From Marinifilaceae bacterium (GTDB taxonomy: Bacteria; Bacteroidota; Bacteroidia; Bacteroidales; Marinifilaceae), in contig JAOARN010000102.1 in NCBI GenBank assembly GCA_025210485.1, forward strand, positions 1 to 53,687: 53,687 nt of DNA, in the 5' to 3' direction. This document shows, in pieces, positions 1 through 9,484 of this stretch; positions within the stretch are counted from its first letter, which is position 1; every line of letters starts with the position of its first letter. Below the pieces are notes generated by a model. The model was not told the DNA's origin. It was given only the letters and a program-made list of their open reading frames with translations, and did no database searches. Position numbers and translations under genes: made by a program.

Positions 1-410
1 ATATATGGCATGTTTTTCATCAGATGAAATATTATTTATGGAAAGACAAAGTAGCTAAAGAGAAAAGGGGTAATGTGATAAAGCTTGTTTACAAAATCAC
101 AATGATACTTACCCAATTTTCTTCAGACAAACGATTAAAGATATTAAATAGTGTTATTCAAACGCTTACAGTTAATGAATGCAATCATACTGGAACATAT
201 TTAAAATCTGCAATGAGTGGTTTTTATACTTATGAAATTGAGGGGAATACAAACGTATTTACTACAAAAACAGAACGTTCAATGAGAACAACTAATCAAA
301 GAATAAATATTGGAATATGGAGTGATCAAGGAGCATTAAATGTTACAAAGATTCGACTGGCTAACTATTATAATGGGATAAGTCCGTCTAATTGGAAAAA
401 TAATGAATAA
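1..410 (+). pseudogene. C-terminal part of a transposase-like protein, cut by the window edge
   Basis: The reading frame is open from the left edge (codons from position 3 read I-W-H-V-F-H-Q before the first Met at 24), so this is the 3' end of a longer gene, not a 128-aa gene. The last third carries T-E-R-S-M-R-T-T-N-Q-R and then G-I-W-S-D-Q-G-A. This resembles the final acidic-residue region of DDE transposases of the ISLre2/ISKra4 kind, where a Glu is followed by R-x-x-N-x-R and W-S-x-x-G. That assignment is from memory of the family and is tentative. Whether the complete gene is intact cannot be judged, because its N-terminus and both IS ends are outside or unrecognised. The type 'pseudogene' is used here only to mark it as partial. 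Confidence 0.5.
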
Positions 411-717
411 TTCTACTTGATCGAGGCTTGAAATAACATAATAAAGGTGCAATGTTCAATTATTTCGAAAAAATTATTTGAAATAATAATCATAAATTTA
501 TTCATTGATTATAAGAATAATATAGACTTTAGTCTCCATTAATTTACGCTATCAAATTTTTATCTCTCGAATGACGACTTGGTTTTGAGTGGTGTTAAGC
601 AAGGTCTTTGTTCTAGTGTCTGTTATTTTTTAGTTAACGCATCTCTATATTTTACAATATACAAAAAAAGCCTCAACAGATTAACTATTGAGGCTTTAGA
701 TAAACTAATATCTAAAA
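411..717. other. Intergenic stretch downstream of the transposase remnant
   Basis: No gene is supported here. There is an 8-bp inverted repeat (ATTATTTC at 459-466 and GAAATAAT at 480-487) just after the transposase stop, which could be a weak terminator or part of an IS end. The mutB terminator occupies the right end. A short plus-strand reading frame at 579-770 runs through that terminator and into the end of mutB, so it was not accepted as a gene. Confidence 0.4.
661..697 (-). terminator. Rho-independent terminator of mutAB
   Basis: A 10-bp perfect stem (AAAGCCTCAA at 667-676 with TTGAGGCTTT at 688-697, 11-nt loop) is followed on the minus strand by a run of seven T. It lies 20 bases downstream of the mutB stop codon. 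Confidence 0.88.
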
Positions 718-2874
718 TTAGTCTTTATATTGTTCTAAAAGAATTTCCATCATTTGGATTGCACATTTAGAAACTTTAGTACCAGGACCAAACACTCCTA
801 CAACACCAGCTTTATACAAGAAATCGTAATCCTGTGCAGGAATTACACCACCAGCAGTAACAAGAATATCTTCTCTACCTAGTTTTTTAAGTTCTTCAAT
901 AATAGCAGGAACCAATGTTTTATGACCAGCAGCTAATGAAGAAACACCAACAAAGTTAACATCATTCTCAACAGCCTGCTTAGCCGACTCTTCTGGAGTT
1001 TGGAATAATGGACCCATATCCACATCCATGCCCATATCAGCAAAACCAGTAGCAACTACTTTACCACCACGGTCATGACCATCTTGACCCATTTTTGCGA
1101 TCATTACACGAGGACGACGACCAGTTAATTTTTCAAATTCGTCTGTTAATTCTTTTGCTCTTGCAAAATCTGCATCCTCTTTCGATTCTGATGAATATAC
1201 TCCTGACACGGTTCTAATTACAGCTTTATAACGTCCACAAATTTTCTCACAAGCATCCGAAATCTCACCTAATGAAGCTCTAGCCTGAGCAGCTTTTACA
1301 GCTAAATCAAGAAGGTTACCTTCGCCACCATTTGCACATTCAGTAATAGCTTCTAATGCCTTTTGTACTTCTTCTTCATTACGATTTGCACGTAATTCTT
1401 TTAATCTCTCGATCTGAGCAATACGCACAGCAGTATTATCTACCTCTAGAATATCCAATGGATCTTCTTTCTCTAATCGATATTTGTTAGTACCAACGAT
1501 AGTCTGGCTACCAGCATCAATCTTAGCTTGAGTTCTAGCAGCAGCTTCTTCGATTCTTAATTTTGGAATACCTGATTCAATAGCTTTTGCCATACCACCA
1601 AGTTTCTCAACCTCTTCAATATGTGCCCAAGCTTTGTCAACTAATTCCTGAGTTAATTTCTCAACATAATATGAACCAGCCCATGGATCTACAGCTCTAC
1701 AGATAGTAGACTCATCTTGAATATAAATCTGAGTATTACGAGCAATACGTGCAGAGAAATCTGTTGGAAGTGCAATTGCCTCATCAAGTGCATTTGTATG
1801 TAAAGATTGAGTATGACCTAAAGCAGCACCCATAGCCTCAATACATGTACGACCAACATTATTAAATGGATCTTGCTCTGTTAATGACCAACCTGAAGTT
1901 TGAGAGTGAGTTCTAAGAGCCATTGATTTTGGATTCTTAGGATTAAATTGCTTAACAATTTTAGCCCACAATAAACGACCAGCTCTCATTTTTGCAATCT
2001 CCATAAAGTGGTTCATACCAATTGCCCAGAAGAAAGACAAACGAGGAGCAAAAGCATCAATATCTAATCCTGCTTCAACACCTTTTTTCAAGTATTCAAG
2101 ACCATCAGCTAGAGTGTATGCTAACTCAATATCAGCTGTAGCACCAGCCTCTTGCATATGGTATCCAGAAATAGAAATAGAGTTGAATTTAGGCATCTTT
2201 TGAGATGTATACTCAAAGATATCAGCAATAATTTTCATCGAGAACTCTGGTGGGTAGATATATGTATTTCTCACCATAAATTCTTTAAGAATATCATTCT
2301 GAATAGTACCTGATAATTCTTCTAATTTAGCACCTTGCTCAAGTCCAGCAACAATATAGAATGCCATAATTGGTAATACAGCACCATTCATTGTCATAGA
2401 TACAGACATTTTGTTCAATGGAATTTGATCAAAAAGAATTTCCATATCAAGGATTGAGTCAATAGCTACACCAGCTTTACCAACATCACCTACAACACGT
2501 TTATGGTCTGAATCGTAACCACGGTGAGTAGCAAGGTCAAATGCTACTGAAAGACCTTTCTGTCCAGCTGCAAGGTTTCTACGATAGAATGCATTTGACT
2601 CCTCTGCAGTTGAGAAACCAGCATACTGACGAACTGTCCACGGACGCAATGGATACATTGCAGAATAAGGACCTCTTAAAAATGGAGGTAAACCTGAAAC
2701 ATAATTCAAGTGTTCCATTCCCTCAAGATCTGTTTTGTTAAATACTGGTTTAACCGGTATTTGTTCAGGAGTCATCCAATTTTTTTCAATGCCATTTTCC
2801 TTTTCCCATTGCTCTGCTGACTTATCAGCTGCTTTGGATGACTTTATATCTATATTTTTAAAATTAACTTTCAT
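718..2874 (-). CDS. mutB: Methylmalonyl-CoA mutase, large (catalytic, B12-binding) subunit
   Basis: This is the alpha subunit of the adenosylcobalamin-dependent mutase that interconverts succinyl-CoA and (R)-methylmalonyl-CoA. In Bacteroidota the reaction usually runs toward propionate formation. The N-terminal two thirds is the substrate-binding TIM barrel, with conserved R-T-H-S-Q-T-S-G-W and a [16 protein letters not shown] stretch near residues 75-90. The C-terminal domain carries the base-off cobalamin motif D-G-H-D-R-G at about residues 598-603, which supplies the lower axial His. At 718 aa it has the usual family length. It follows mutA by 18 bp on the same strand, so the two are one operon, with a terminator directly downstream. 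No epimerase or MeaB chaperone gene is in the window. Confidence 0.97.
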   Translation of the reverse strand: MKVNFKNIDIKSSKAADKSAEQWEKENGIEKNWMTPEQIPVKPVFNKTDLEGMEHLNYVSGLPPFLRGPYSAMYPLRPWTVRQYAGFSTAEESNAFYRRNLAAGQKGLSVAFDLATHRGYDSDHKRVVGDVGKAGVAIDSILDMEILFDQIPLNKMSVSMTMNGAVLPIMAFYIVAGLEQGAKLEELSGTIQNDILKEFMVRNTYIYPPEFSMKIIADIFEYTSQKMPKFNSISISGYHMQEAGATADIELAYTLADGLEYLKKGVEAGLDIDAFAPRLSFFWAIGMNHFMEIAKMRAGRLLWAKIVKQFNPKNPKSMALRTHSQTSGWSLTEQDPFNNVGRTCIEAMGAALGHTQSLHTNALDEAIALPTDFSARIARNTQIYIQDESTICRAVDPWAGSYYVEKLTQELVDKAWAHIEEVEKLGGMAKAIESGIPKLRIEEAAARTQAKIDAGSQTIVGTNKYRLEKEDPLDILEVDNTAVRIAQIERLKELRANRNEEEVQKALEAITECANGGEGNLLDLAVKAAQARASLGEISDACEKICGRYKAVIRTVSGVYSSESKEDADFARAKELTDEFEKLTGRRPRVMIAKMGQDGHDRGGKVVATGFADMGMDVDMGPLFQTPEESAKQAVENDVNFVGVSSLAAGHKTLVPAIIEELKKLGREDILVTAGGVIPAQDYDFLYKAGVVGVFGPGTKVSKCAIQMMEILLEQYKD

Positions 2875-2892
2875 TTTTCTTCCGATTTGCTG

Positions 2893-4746
2893 TTAAATAC
2901 CCAATTCTTTTTGATAAGCTTTTAGAGTTTCAAGCACATTCGATTTTACATTGATAAAGTTTGTGATACCTTTTGCTTTCAACTCTTCAGCGCATGCTGG
3001 AGCACCTGCAACCACAAGAATAGCTTCTCCATTTAGAGCCTCATTAATTGCTGGTACATATTCTGCATATTCATCATCAGAACTACAAACAACTACAATT
3101 TTAGCTCCGTTTGATTTAACATACTCCACCCCTTCTTCAACTGAAACAAATCCATTGTGATCAGAAACTTCAAATCCTGCACAAGCAAAGAAGTTACAAG
3201 CGAATTGTGCTCTTGCTTTTCTCATATTTAAGTTTCCTATAGGGAACATCATTGCTTTAACACGACCATTATCTTTGCTATATTGATCTGTTTTATATCT
3301 TAATTCCTCGAAAGCTTGAGCTCCACGGTATGCTTTTAAGCTTTTGCAAGTAGCGCCTTCCATGGTTTGATCAATTGGTGCAAATAATTTTGCATCAATT
3401 TCTGCTTCCATTTGCTCTCCAAAATTAGGGAATTGGTTGGTACCTAATAGATTCTCTTTTCTATTTGCAACAGCCATATCGCGCTTACGAGCAGTTTCTT
3501 CAATTGTTTCTTGGATAAATCCTGCTTTAAATGCTTCTACATAACCACCTTTTTCTTCAGTTTCTAGGAATAATTTCCAAGCCTCTTCTGAAATTGATTC
3601 TGTAAGTGTTTCAATATAGTATGAACCAGCAGCTGGGTCAGCAATTTTGCCAAAATGTGATTCTTCTTTCAACAACAATTGCTGATTTCTAGCAATTCTT
3701 TCAGAGAATTCTGTTGTATCTTCGTAAATCGAGTTAAATGGATTAACTGTAAATGAATCTAGACCACCTAAAACAGCAGACATTGCCTCTGTTTGCGTAC
3801 GTAACATATTTACATATGGGTCATAGATTGTTTTATTCCAATCAGAAGTTTCTGCATGAATATACATCTTGCAAGCTTCTTCCTTAACACCAAACTCTTT
3901 AAGGATATAAGCCCATAATAATCTTGCAGATCTTAATTTTGCAATCTCCATAAAATATTTAGAGCTTGTTGCAAAATGGAATTTAATTTTTGAAGCTACT
4001 TCTTCAGCATCCATACCTTTTTCAGTAAGTTCTGTAAAGTATTGAACAGCAGAAGAAAGTGCAAAACCTAATTCTTCAACGATAGAAGAACCTGCGTTAT
4101 TGAACAATTTAGCTTCAACGCTAATCACTTTTAAATTTGGAAGTTCTTTAGAAGCATTGATACATTCTGCAACATAATCAAATGCATTTTCAACGATATT
4201 ACCAACTGAAGAGAAGTTTCCGATTGGATCAACTGCTACACATCCGTTAATTTTATCTAAACTAACTGATTTTTCTGCAGCAATTTCTTTTAAGAAAGAA
4301 ATAATTTCTTTTGCATTATGAACTTTTTCAAAGTTAACTTCAACACAATCAAGATATAATCCATCAAGTAGTTGAGTTAATTGAGCTTTATCTAGTTCTT
4401 TCCAATTAAGGATAAAACCTAATGAATCTACTCCTTTGTTAAGTACATCTAATGCTTTTGCATTGGCAGCTTTAATATCATCAACAATGATATCCTGTCT
4501 TACCAACCATTCGTTGTTGTCTTTTTTATTACCTCTTATGTATGGGAAATCGCCAGGAAATACGTTTAGATTAGATTTACCTTCTAAGTTCTCCAAACGA
4601 TAAAAAGGCTGAACATTAAATCCTTCGTTTGTTCTCCAAACCAACTTTCTATCGAAGTCGGCCCCTTTTAAATCTTTAGTAATTTTGTCAATCCACTCTT
4701 GAGTTGTTTGTGGAGCAAAATCGCTAAAAAGTTTATTATTAGCCAT
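2893..4746 (-). CDS. mutA: Methylmalonyl-CoA mutase, small (structural) subunit
   Basis: This is the beta subunit of the heterodimeric methylmalonyl-CoA mutase, first gene of the mutAB operon. It shares the barrel fold with MutB (for example A-E-T-S-D-W-N-K-T and D-P-A-A-G-S-Y-Y-I-E-T-L, matching T-S-G-W and [12 protein letters not shown] in MutB). Its C-terminal flavodoxin-like domain lacks the cobalamin motif D-x-H-x-x-G; the equivalent place reads F-P-I-G-N-L-N-M-R. That is expected for the non-catalytic subunit and separates it from MutB. At 617 aa it is normal for the family. The start at 4746 is the first Met, and no upstream in-frame extension is needed. An inverted repeat lies over the likely promoter. 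Confidence 0.96.
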   Translation of the reverse strand: MANNKLFSDFAPQTTQEWIDKITKDLKGADFDRKLVWRTNEGFNVQPFYRLENLEGKSNLNVFPGDFPYIRGNKKDNNEWLVRQDIIVDDIKAANAKALDVLNKGVDSLGFILNWKELDKAQLTQLLDGLYLDCVEVNFEKVHNAKEIISFLKEIAAEKSVSLDKINGCVAVDPIGNFSSVGNIVENAFDYVAECINASKELPNLKVISVEAKLFNNAGSSIVEELGFALSSAVQYFTELTEKGMDAEEVASKIKFHFATSSKYFMEIAKLRSARLLWAYILKEFGVKEEACKMYIHAETSDWNKTIYDPYVNMLRTQTEAMSAVLGGLDSFTVNPFNSIYEDTTEFSERIARNQQLLLKEESHFGKIADPAAGSYYIETLTESISEEAWKLFLETEEKGGYVEAFKAGFIQETIEETARKRDMAVANRKENLLGTNQFPNFGEQMEAEIDAKLFAPIDQTMEGATCKSLKAYRGAQAFEELRYKTDQYSKDNGRVKAMMFPIGNLNMRKARAQFACNFFACAGFEVSDHNGFVSVEEGVEYVKSNGAKIVVVCSSDDEYAEYVPAINEALNGEAILVVAGAPACAEELKAKGITNFINVKSNVLETLKAYQKELGI

Positions 4747-4771
4747 GATTTGTAACTGTTTAAAAATTAGA

Positions 4772-4808
4772 GCCTAAAAATACAGTGTTTTTAGCATTTT
4801 TAGGCAAA
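4772..4808 (-). promoter_or_regulatory. Probable mutAB promoter overlapped by an inverted repeat (candidate operator)
   Basis: On the minus strand TTTG (4808-4805) is followed after 22 nt by TATTTTTA (4782-4775). This is one base off the Bacteroidota -7 consensus TAnnTTTG. The same stretch is spanned by a perfect 10-bp inverted repeat, GCCTAAAAAT at 4772-4781 and ATTTTTAGGC at 4796-4805, with a 14-nt spacer. The repeat therefore covers the space between the two promoter elements, a natural place for a repressor. It is also compatible with a hairpin in a longer 5' UTR. Confidence 0.4.
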
Positions 4809-4990
4809 AAAAAATATGTTTTTTAACCTTTATTAATACAGTTACTAATGACTTTTTGAATCAAATTAGTATAACCTTCAGCTAACAAATGTTTTAGACA
4901 AACAGCAAGTTACTTATTTATTATTATTCCTAATATTAAGTTTATTGATTTTCATCTATATTACAAGCTATTTAGCTTAAGTCTATTTAA

Positions 4991-5620
4991 CTATTTTTCT
5001 AATTTTGATAAAATACCTTCTGGGATTAACTTTCTAACTTTAGATGTTCCTTTGGAATCAACATCAAGATATTTCCATTTTGATATTTTTTTTGGACTAA
5101 TTGCCAATATTGTTCTTTTATTTTTTATAGTAAATGTTGTATTTGCTTCATCATAACTTACATTTTCTTTTCCAAATTTGGATTCCAATTGCTCTTTGCA
5201 CATTGGTGCTGCCTGAGCCATTATCATATTTAATTTGATTGTAAGAGTAGCATCATACCAAAGTTTACAAAATTTTTCTTCCTTCGAAGAAACCACTTTT
5301 GAAACTTTATCTACACTATTTAGTTTAGTTGTTATATCTCCCATTATACTAAGTAGTTCATAACTTCCAATTAGCGTCTCTTTCGCAACTACTGTAAACA
5401 ACTTAGGATAAGTCATCTGTTCTAATTTATCCCAATTTTTTTCGTTTATTGCTTTAGTATATTCTGTAAGATCCTTGGCAAAAGTTTTTTTCAGAAGAAT
5501 ATCAGAATTCTTAGTCATATTCGAACTTAAAACATCATTCAAATAAATATTTGAAAAAGATACATTACTTATTAACAAAAAAAGAAAAGTTGATAATAAT
5601 ATTTTTGATAAAACTCTCAT
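4991..5620 (-). CDS. Exported protein of unknown function
   Basis: I do not recognise a family. The most plausible start is the Met at 5620. From there the protein (209 aa) opens with a classical signal peptide (M-R-V-L-S-K-I-L-L-S-T-F-L-F-L-L-I-S), whereas a start at the upstream Met (5665) would put a 15-residue non-signal leader in front. The mature part is mixed alpha/beta with one Cys pair (C in K-F-C-K-L-W and P-M-C-K-E-Q) that could form a periplasmic disulfide. Residues 45-110 look like a small NTF2- or DUF-type accessory fold (E-K-N-W-D-K-L-E-Q-M-T-Y-P), which is inference only. It lies 68 bp downstream of the next gene on the same strand, separated by a hairpin, so co-transcription is possible but reduced. 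Confidence 0.65.
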   Translation of the reverse strand: MRVLSKILLSTFLFLLISNVSFSNIYLNDVLSSNMTKNSDILLKKTFAKDLTEYTKAINEKNWDKLEQMTYPKLFTVVAKETLIGSYELLSIMGDITTKLNSVDKVSKVVSSKEEKFCKLWYDATLTIKLNMIMAQAAPMCKEQLESKFGKENVSYDEANTTFTIKNKRTILAISPKKISKWKYLDVDSKGTSKVRKLIPEGILSKLEK

Positions 5621-5644
5621 ATGTGATAATTTGAATATTAAGTA

Positions 5645-5668
5645 TAGGTGGATTAAAAAACCCACCTA
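5645..5668 (-). terminator. Intergenic hairpin between two exported-protein genes
   Basis: A perfect 7-bp stem (TAGGTGG at 5645-5651, CCACCTA at 5662-5668, 10-nt loop) falls in the 68-bp gap downstream of the DUF4097-like gene. The minus-strand 3' side is not followed by a clear T run, so it may be a weak terminator or an mRNA-stabilising hairpin. Confidence 0.4.
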
Positions 5669-5688
5669 CAAATTAGTGTTTATTTTAA

Positions 5689-6732
5689 TTAATCTAATCT
5701 CAATTTACAATTAGCAACATCAATATTAACAGTTGCAAATCCTTGTTTGCCTATTTGTCCTGAAGCAGTATATGTTTTCTTCTCACCCGTAGGCTTACCA
5801 ACAAATCTAAATCTTGCAGATCTATCTAATTTTACAGACTTATATTTTATATCATACTTAAGAAATGCTTTTTTGTCAAAACTTAATCCTACATGACCAC
5901 GTTTTGATTTAACTTTCACAGAATTAAACATTTGACTTACATTATGAACGTTCACATCACCAAAAGATAATTGAGCATCAAGTTTATCACCTAAATATGC
6001 AACATCACATTTAGTAAAATTAGCATCCGTAAATAAGCTCTCAACCTCTTTGATTCTAATTTTATCCCTTGTTGTTTTGATAGTTAAAGCATCCACAACA
6101 TCAAAATCCAATTCCCCATCACGACTACGTCCTTTTAATTTACCTGAGTTTTTTATCTTCACTTTACTATTAAAAAAGATAAAATCACAGCTACTAATTT
6201 TTTCAAAATTTACATCAACATTTGTTGCTTTTATCTTTGATGGAGCATTTAGATTAGAACCTACTAGTTTACCATTCACAATCTCCAAATCAACAGGTGA
6301 ATTTCTTTCCTCAATAAATATGTTTCCTTCCTTCTGTTTTACTTGCACTTCAACATTTTCAGGAATAAATAGCTTACAATTTATCTTTAATTCTCCTTTA
6401 TTAAAAACTGAAGCACCTAGCTTTTTTATAGAAAAATGATCAGCAAATTTTGTATTGATTGTCAATATTTTGTCTGTTTCTATAAATTCATAGTCAATAC
6501 CCTCAACCATTTCTTTATCCTTTTCTGCATTAGTGCTATTTGCTATTATTTCAACCTCCAATTTGATTTCTTCATCTTTTGTATTTTTAATATGAATATC
6601 TCCATATTTATTTTCTAAAATCATCTTGGTAAAGCCTTTAAAACTTTTAGAGATAAGCTTATTTTTGGCAGACCCTGTAAAAGATGCCAAAATGATAAGA
6701 GAAAAACATAGTAATGATACAATCTTCTTCAT
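5689..6732 (-). CDS. Exported DUF4097-like beta-repeat protein
   Basis: 347 aa with an N-terminal signal peptide (M-K-K-I-V-S-L-L-C-F-S-L-I-I-L-A, cleavage probably near residue 22). The remainder is rich in short beta strands of the type found in DUF4097/head-GIN-like proteins: successive segments such as K-Y-G-D-I-H-I-K-N, K-E-G-N-I-F-I-E-E, D-G-E-L-D-F-D-V and F-G-D-V-N-V-H-N. These suggest a right-handed beta-solenoid of roughly 250 residues. Members of this class sit in the periplasm or on the cell surface, and their biochemical role is usually unknown. In Bacteroidota they are often encoded beside an anti-sigma or stress module, but none is seen here. The start is the only Met giving a signal peptide. 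Confidence 0.65.
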   Translation of the reverse strand: MKKIVSLLCFSLIILASFTGSAKNKLISKSFKGFTKMILENKYGDIHIKNTKDEEIKLEVEIIANSTNAEKDKEMVEGIDYEFIETDKILTINTKFADHFSIKKLGASVFNKGELKINCKLFIPENVEVQVKQKEGNIFIEERNSPVDLEIVNGKLVGSNLNAPSKIKATNVDVNFEKISSCDFIFFNSKVKIKNSGKLKGRSRDGELDFDVVDALTIKTTRDKIRIKEVESLFTDANFTKCDVAYLGDKLDAQLSFGDVNVHNVSQMFNSVKVKSKRGHVGLSFDKKAFLKYDIKYKSVKLDRSARFRFVGKPTGEKKTYTASGQIGKQGFATVNIDVANCKLRLD

Positions 6733-6891
6733 AAGTGTTTGTTTTTATTTTGATATATTATGTAAATACTATTTTAATCATTTACAATACTGAAAAACTA
6801 GTTATTTTTCAGTCTCATAAATATTTTAATACAATATTATCTTCATTTAAATTTTTATGTATTCCCCAAATTTAAATAATATTTCTGAAAT

Positions 6892-8466
6892 TCAATTTGA
6901 TTTAATTTTTTTTAAAACTAATAACATAAATACAAACACAGATAAACATAACACAGAAAATTTTCCAATATAGTTTCCATAAATAGAATAAATGCTTGGC
7001 TTGTTTGCCAATTTAATCCTTCCTACAAGAGCATTTCTTTCATTTGGTTTCAGTCTTGAAATAGGAAAACCTCTGTTATCTAAATGAGCTGTCACCCCAT
7101 TGTTTGCGACTCGTATAATTTCCGTATTATATTCTATAGCTCTTAATTTTGACAATCTATAGTGACGAGTAAAACCATCTGTTCCCTCCCACCAACCATC
7201 ATTAGTTATAATACAATTAAGGACAGAAGGCAAATATTTTTGCGGTCTTGAAAATTCACCAAAAACAGACTCATAACATATTATTGGGTTCACAATATAT
7301 TCATCATTGGTTTGAAAATATTCAGAATCATTATCTTTTGAATAAGTACCAGAATATCCTGCTATATTTAAGTCATCTAAACCAATACTTCTCATAATAT
7401 TTTGAAATGGGTTAAACTCAAACATAGGTACTAATTTAGCTTTATGATGAAATTTAAAATCTCCATTTTCAAGTTTTAAGGCTGAATTATACCACAGTGT
7501 ATCTTTATTATTAGTGGATAAAGAATATGAATGAATACCTATAATAAAAACAGTAGAACTATATGTTTTTGAAATCTTGTCTAATTTTATTTTTAAATCC
7601 TTTAAACACTTATAATCTTCATTGATATATTCGACAAATATGGTTTCGGGGCTAACTAAGATATCTGGTCTATAAATTTGACATAAAGAGTCTATCATAT
7701 CGATATTCTCAGATTGAATACTATCCTTTTTGTTTTTATCAAATTTGTCCTTATAAGTATCTATATTTGGTTGAACTAAGCAATATTTGAGACTTTTTGC
7801 TCCTGAGTTCAAATTATTCAAATCATAGATATTGTATAAGTTTGGCAGTAGCAAGAATAGAATTGAAAGAAGTATTAACAAAAAAGAAATAATCGTTTTT
7901 ATTTTTTTATCAAAAACAATAGATATACTATGATAAAGCAATATATTGACAATTAGAACCCAAAGACTACCACCCAAAATACCTGTAATACAATACCATT
8001 GAACTAAGTCAGGTCTAATACAAAAAAAATTACCTATATTAAGCCATGGCCATGATAAAAACCAATTAAAATGGAAATATTCAAAGCTCAACCAAACAGG
8101 AATAAATAAAGATAGAAGCAGAAAAGAATATTTTTTAATCGGAAATTTAGAAATTAGATAATCATAAAAAACAAAAACGATAGACTGCAGTAATGCATTC
8201 AAAAATACAATTGAAAACATTCCTATAAGGTTTGCCTTTGATATCCACCAAGAAGAAAACAAATTAACAATAAAGAAACTAAGGAATAAGTAATGAAAGA
8301 ACTCAGACCTATCATTACTACTATGCTGCAAGAAAAAAAGAGGAACAAATGCAATAAATAGAAACCAAACACAACTACTAAACTGAAGACCAAGACAGAA
8401 AAATATTGCAGAAGAGAGACTACATAATATTTTAGAATAATTGATAGTAGCTAGGTTGAATCTCAA
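6892..8466 (-). CDS. lnt: Apolipoprotein N-acyltransferase
   Basis: Lnt adds the third, amide-linked acyl chain to the N-terminal Cys of lipoproteins in the inner membrane. About 215 N-terminal residues form several hydrophobic membrane segments. They are followed by a periplasmic carbon-nitrogen hydrolase domain and a last hydrophobic segment near the C-terminus (F-S-V-L-C-L-S-V-F-V-F-M-L-L-V-L). The catalytic triad can be placed: Glu274 in S-P-E-T-I-F, Lys344 in K-A-K-L-V-P and Cys397 in P-I-I-C-Y-E-S. At 524 aa it has family length. It stands 77 bp beyond the DUF4924 gene, and the gap holds a 10-bp inverted repeat (GTTTGGAATA 8486-8495 / TATTCCAAAC 8516-8525), so it may be transcribed separately from the pth operon. 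Confidence 0.93.
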   Translation of the reverse strand: MRFNLATINYSKILCSLSSAIFFCLGLQFSSCVWFLFIAFVPLFFLQHSSNDRSEFFHYLFLSFFIVNLFSSWWISKANLIGMFSIVFLNALLQSIVFVFYDYLISKFPIKKYSFLLLSLFIPVWLSFEYFHFNWFLSWPWLNIGNFFCIRPDLVQWYCITGILGGSLWVLIVNILLYHSISIVFDKKIKTIISFLLILLSILFLLLPNLYNIYDLNNLNSGAKSLKYCLVQPNIDTYKDKFDKNKKDSIQSENIDMIDSLCQIYRPDILVSPETIFVEYINEDYKCLKDLKIKLDKISKTYSSTVFIIGIHSYSLSTNNKDTLWYNSALKLENGDFKFHHKAKLVPMFEFNPFQNIMRSIGLDDLNIAGYSGTYSKDNDSEYFQTNDEYIVNPIICYESVFGEFSRPQKYLPSVLNCIITNDGWWEGTDGFTRHYRLSKLRAIEYNTEIIRVANNGVTAHLDNRGFPISRLKPNERNALVGRIKLANKPSIYSIYGNYIGKFSVLCLSVFVFMLLVLKKIKSN

Positions 8467-8485
8467 AACTATAGATTTTGTAATA

Positions 8486-8525
8486 GTTTGGAATATTATA
8501 ATCGAAGATATCTAGTATTCCAAAC
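8486..8525 (-). terminator. Hairpin after the pth-hslR-DUF4924 operon
   Basis: A perfect 10-bp inverted repeat with a 20-nt loop lies between the DUF4924 stop and the lnt start. There is no clear T run on the minus strand, so function as a terminator is plausible but not certain. Confidence 0.4.
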
Positions 8526-8543
8526 CATTGTTATATTAATATT

Positions 8544-9086
8544 CTATTTTTGATCTTTGGTATTAAACTCCTTATACTTGGCTGTAAGCATAGAGAGAAG
8601 TTTTGAAAATGATTTCATAGCTTGTTCTGTTTCCGAACTGATTTCTTTTTTCTTTAGTCTTAAAATCAAAAAACCATACAAAGCAGTCAGACAAACATCT
8701 ACATCGTTTGATTCAACGGGTGAACTCATTTTCATTCTAAATTCGGCAATCAGATCAGCTACTTCCTGAAAAGCAGAAGTATAAATTACATCCTTTTCTT
8801 CATTAATTAAATGTAGATGATAATCGTATAATTCATTAACATTATTTTTAATTATCTGAAGATGACCTTTTTCCTTTATATTCTCTATATTCATCATTTC
8901 GATAAGGTTTTCGTACCAATATACGACCTCATCATATTTTTCGCCCTCTAATTTATATTGGTTAATTATAGCTTGTTTAATTTTTTCAATATCTAAACTA
9001 CAAGCTCTAATTATATCCTCAACCTGCCACATATACAGTATATATTCGGCCAGGTTCGTATTCTTCTTTTCTTGTGCAATAATCAT
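8544..9086 (-). CDS. DUF4924 family protein
   Basis: A 180-aa, largely alpha-helical cytosolic protein recognised as the Bacteroidota-specific DUF4924 family from its opening (M-I-I-A-Q-E-K-K-x-x-N-L-A-E-Y-I-L-Y-M-W-Q-V-E-D). The function of the family is unknown. No catalytic motif or signal peptide is visible. It is the last gene of a tight minus-strand cluster with pth and hslR (19-bp gap to hslR), an arrangement I recall from other Bacteroidota. This suggests a link to translation or ribosome quality control, by inference from context only. Confidence 0.85.
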   Translation of the reverse strand: MIIAQEKKNTNLAEYILYMWQVEDIIRACSLDIEKIKQAIINQYKLEGEKYDEVVYWYENLIEMMNIENIKEKGHLQIIKNNVNELYDYHLHLINEEKDVIYTSAFQEVADLIAEFRMKMSSPVESNDVDVCLTALYGFLILRLKKKEISSETEQAMKSFSKLLSMLTAKYKEFNTKDQK

Positions 9087-9105
9087 AATCCTAAATTTGA
9101 TTGAT

Positions 9106-9483
9106 TTATGAGTTTTTCAATTTATCGATTGATCTTCTATCATGCTTAGTTGGACGACCTGCTCCTCTCTCTCGAACTTCAAATCCATAAACTTTCGTTT
9201 CATTGAGAATATCAAATTGAGTTTGATCTGTCACTTCTTCAACAAAATCAACGGCTAATTTAGCTCCCATGCGTTTGCCACTAATATCCTTAACTTTGTA
9301 AGACCGAATAATTGGAGGAAACTTAATATCAATGATTTCTCCTATTTTAACATCTCTGGAGGCTTTCACAGTGGAATTAGCTATACTTACTTTTCCTTTT
9401 TTACAGGCTTCAGCTGCAATGCTTCTAGTTTTAAAAATTCTGACAGCCCATAGCCATTTGTCTATTCGAACCTTTTCTGACAT
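9106..9483 (-). CDS. hslR: S4-domain RNA-binding protein, Hsp15 family
   Basis: 125 aa. The N-terminal S4 RNA-binding fold (R-I-D-K-W-L-W-A-V-R-I-F-K-T-R-S near residues 6-21, then A-C-K-K-G-K-V-S) and the basic tail (G-R-P-T-K-H-D-R-R-S-I-D-K) are typical of Hsp15. That heat-shock protein binds the 50S subunit carrying a stalled nascent chain still attached to tRNA after subunit dissociation, and helps recycle it. It begins one base after the pth stop, so the two are translationally close. Peptidyl-tRNA hydrolase acting on the same kind of substrate makes this pairing functionally sensible. Confidence 0.92.
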   Translation of the reverse strand: MSEKVRIDKWLWAVRIFKTRSIAAEACKKGKVSIANSTVKASRDVKIGEIIDIKFPPIIRSYKVKDISGKRMGAKLAVDFVEEVTDQTQFDILNETKVYGFEVRERGAGRPTKHDRRSIDKLKNS

Positions 9484-9484
9484 A

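Noticed and set aside
579..770. Plus-strand 63-codon reading frame
   Set aside because: It runs through the mutB terminator into the antisense of mutB, has low-complexity composition and no promoter. It is judged accidental.
4747..4990. Cobalamin riboswitch upstream of mutAB
   Set aside because: No B12-box-like sequence or multi-helix structure was seen. The region is short and AT-rich, with only a simple inverted repeat.
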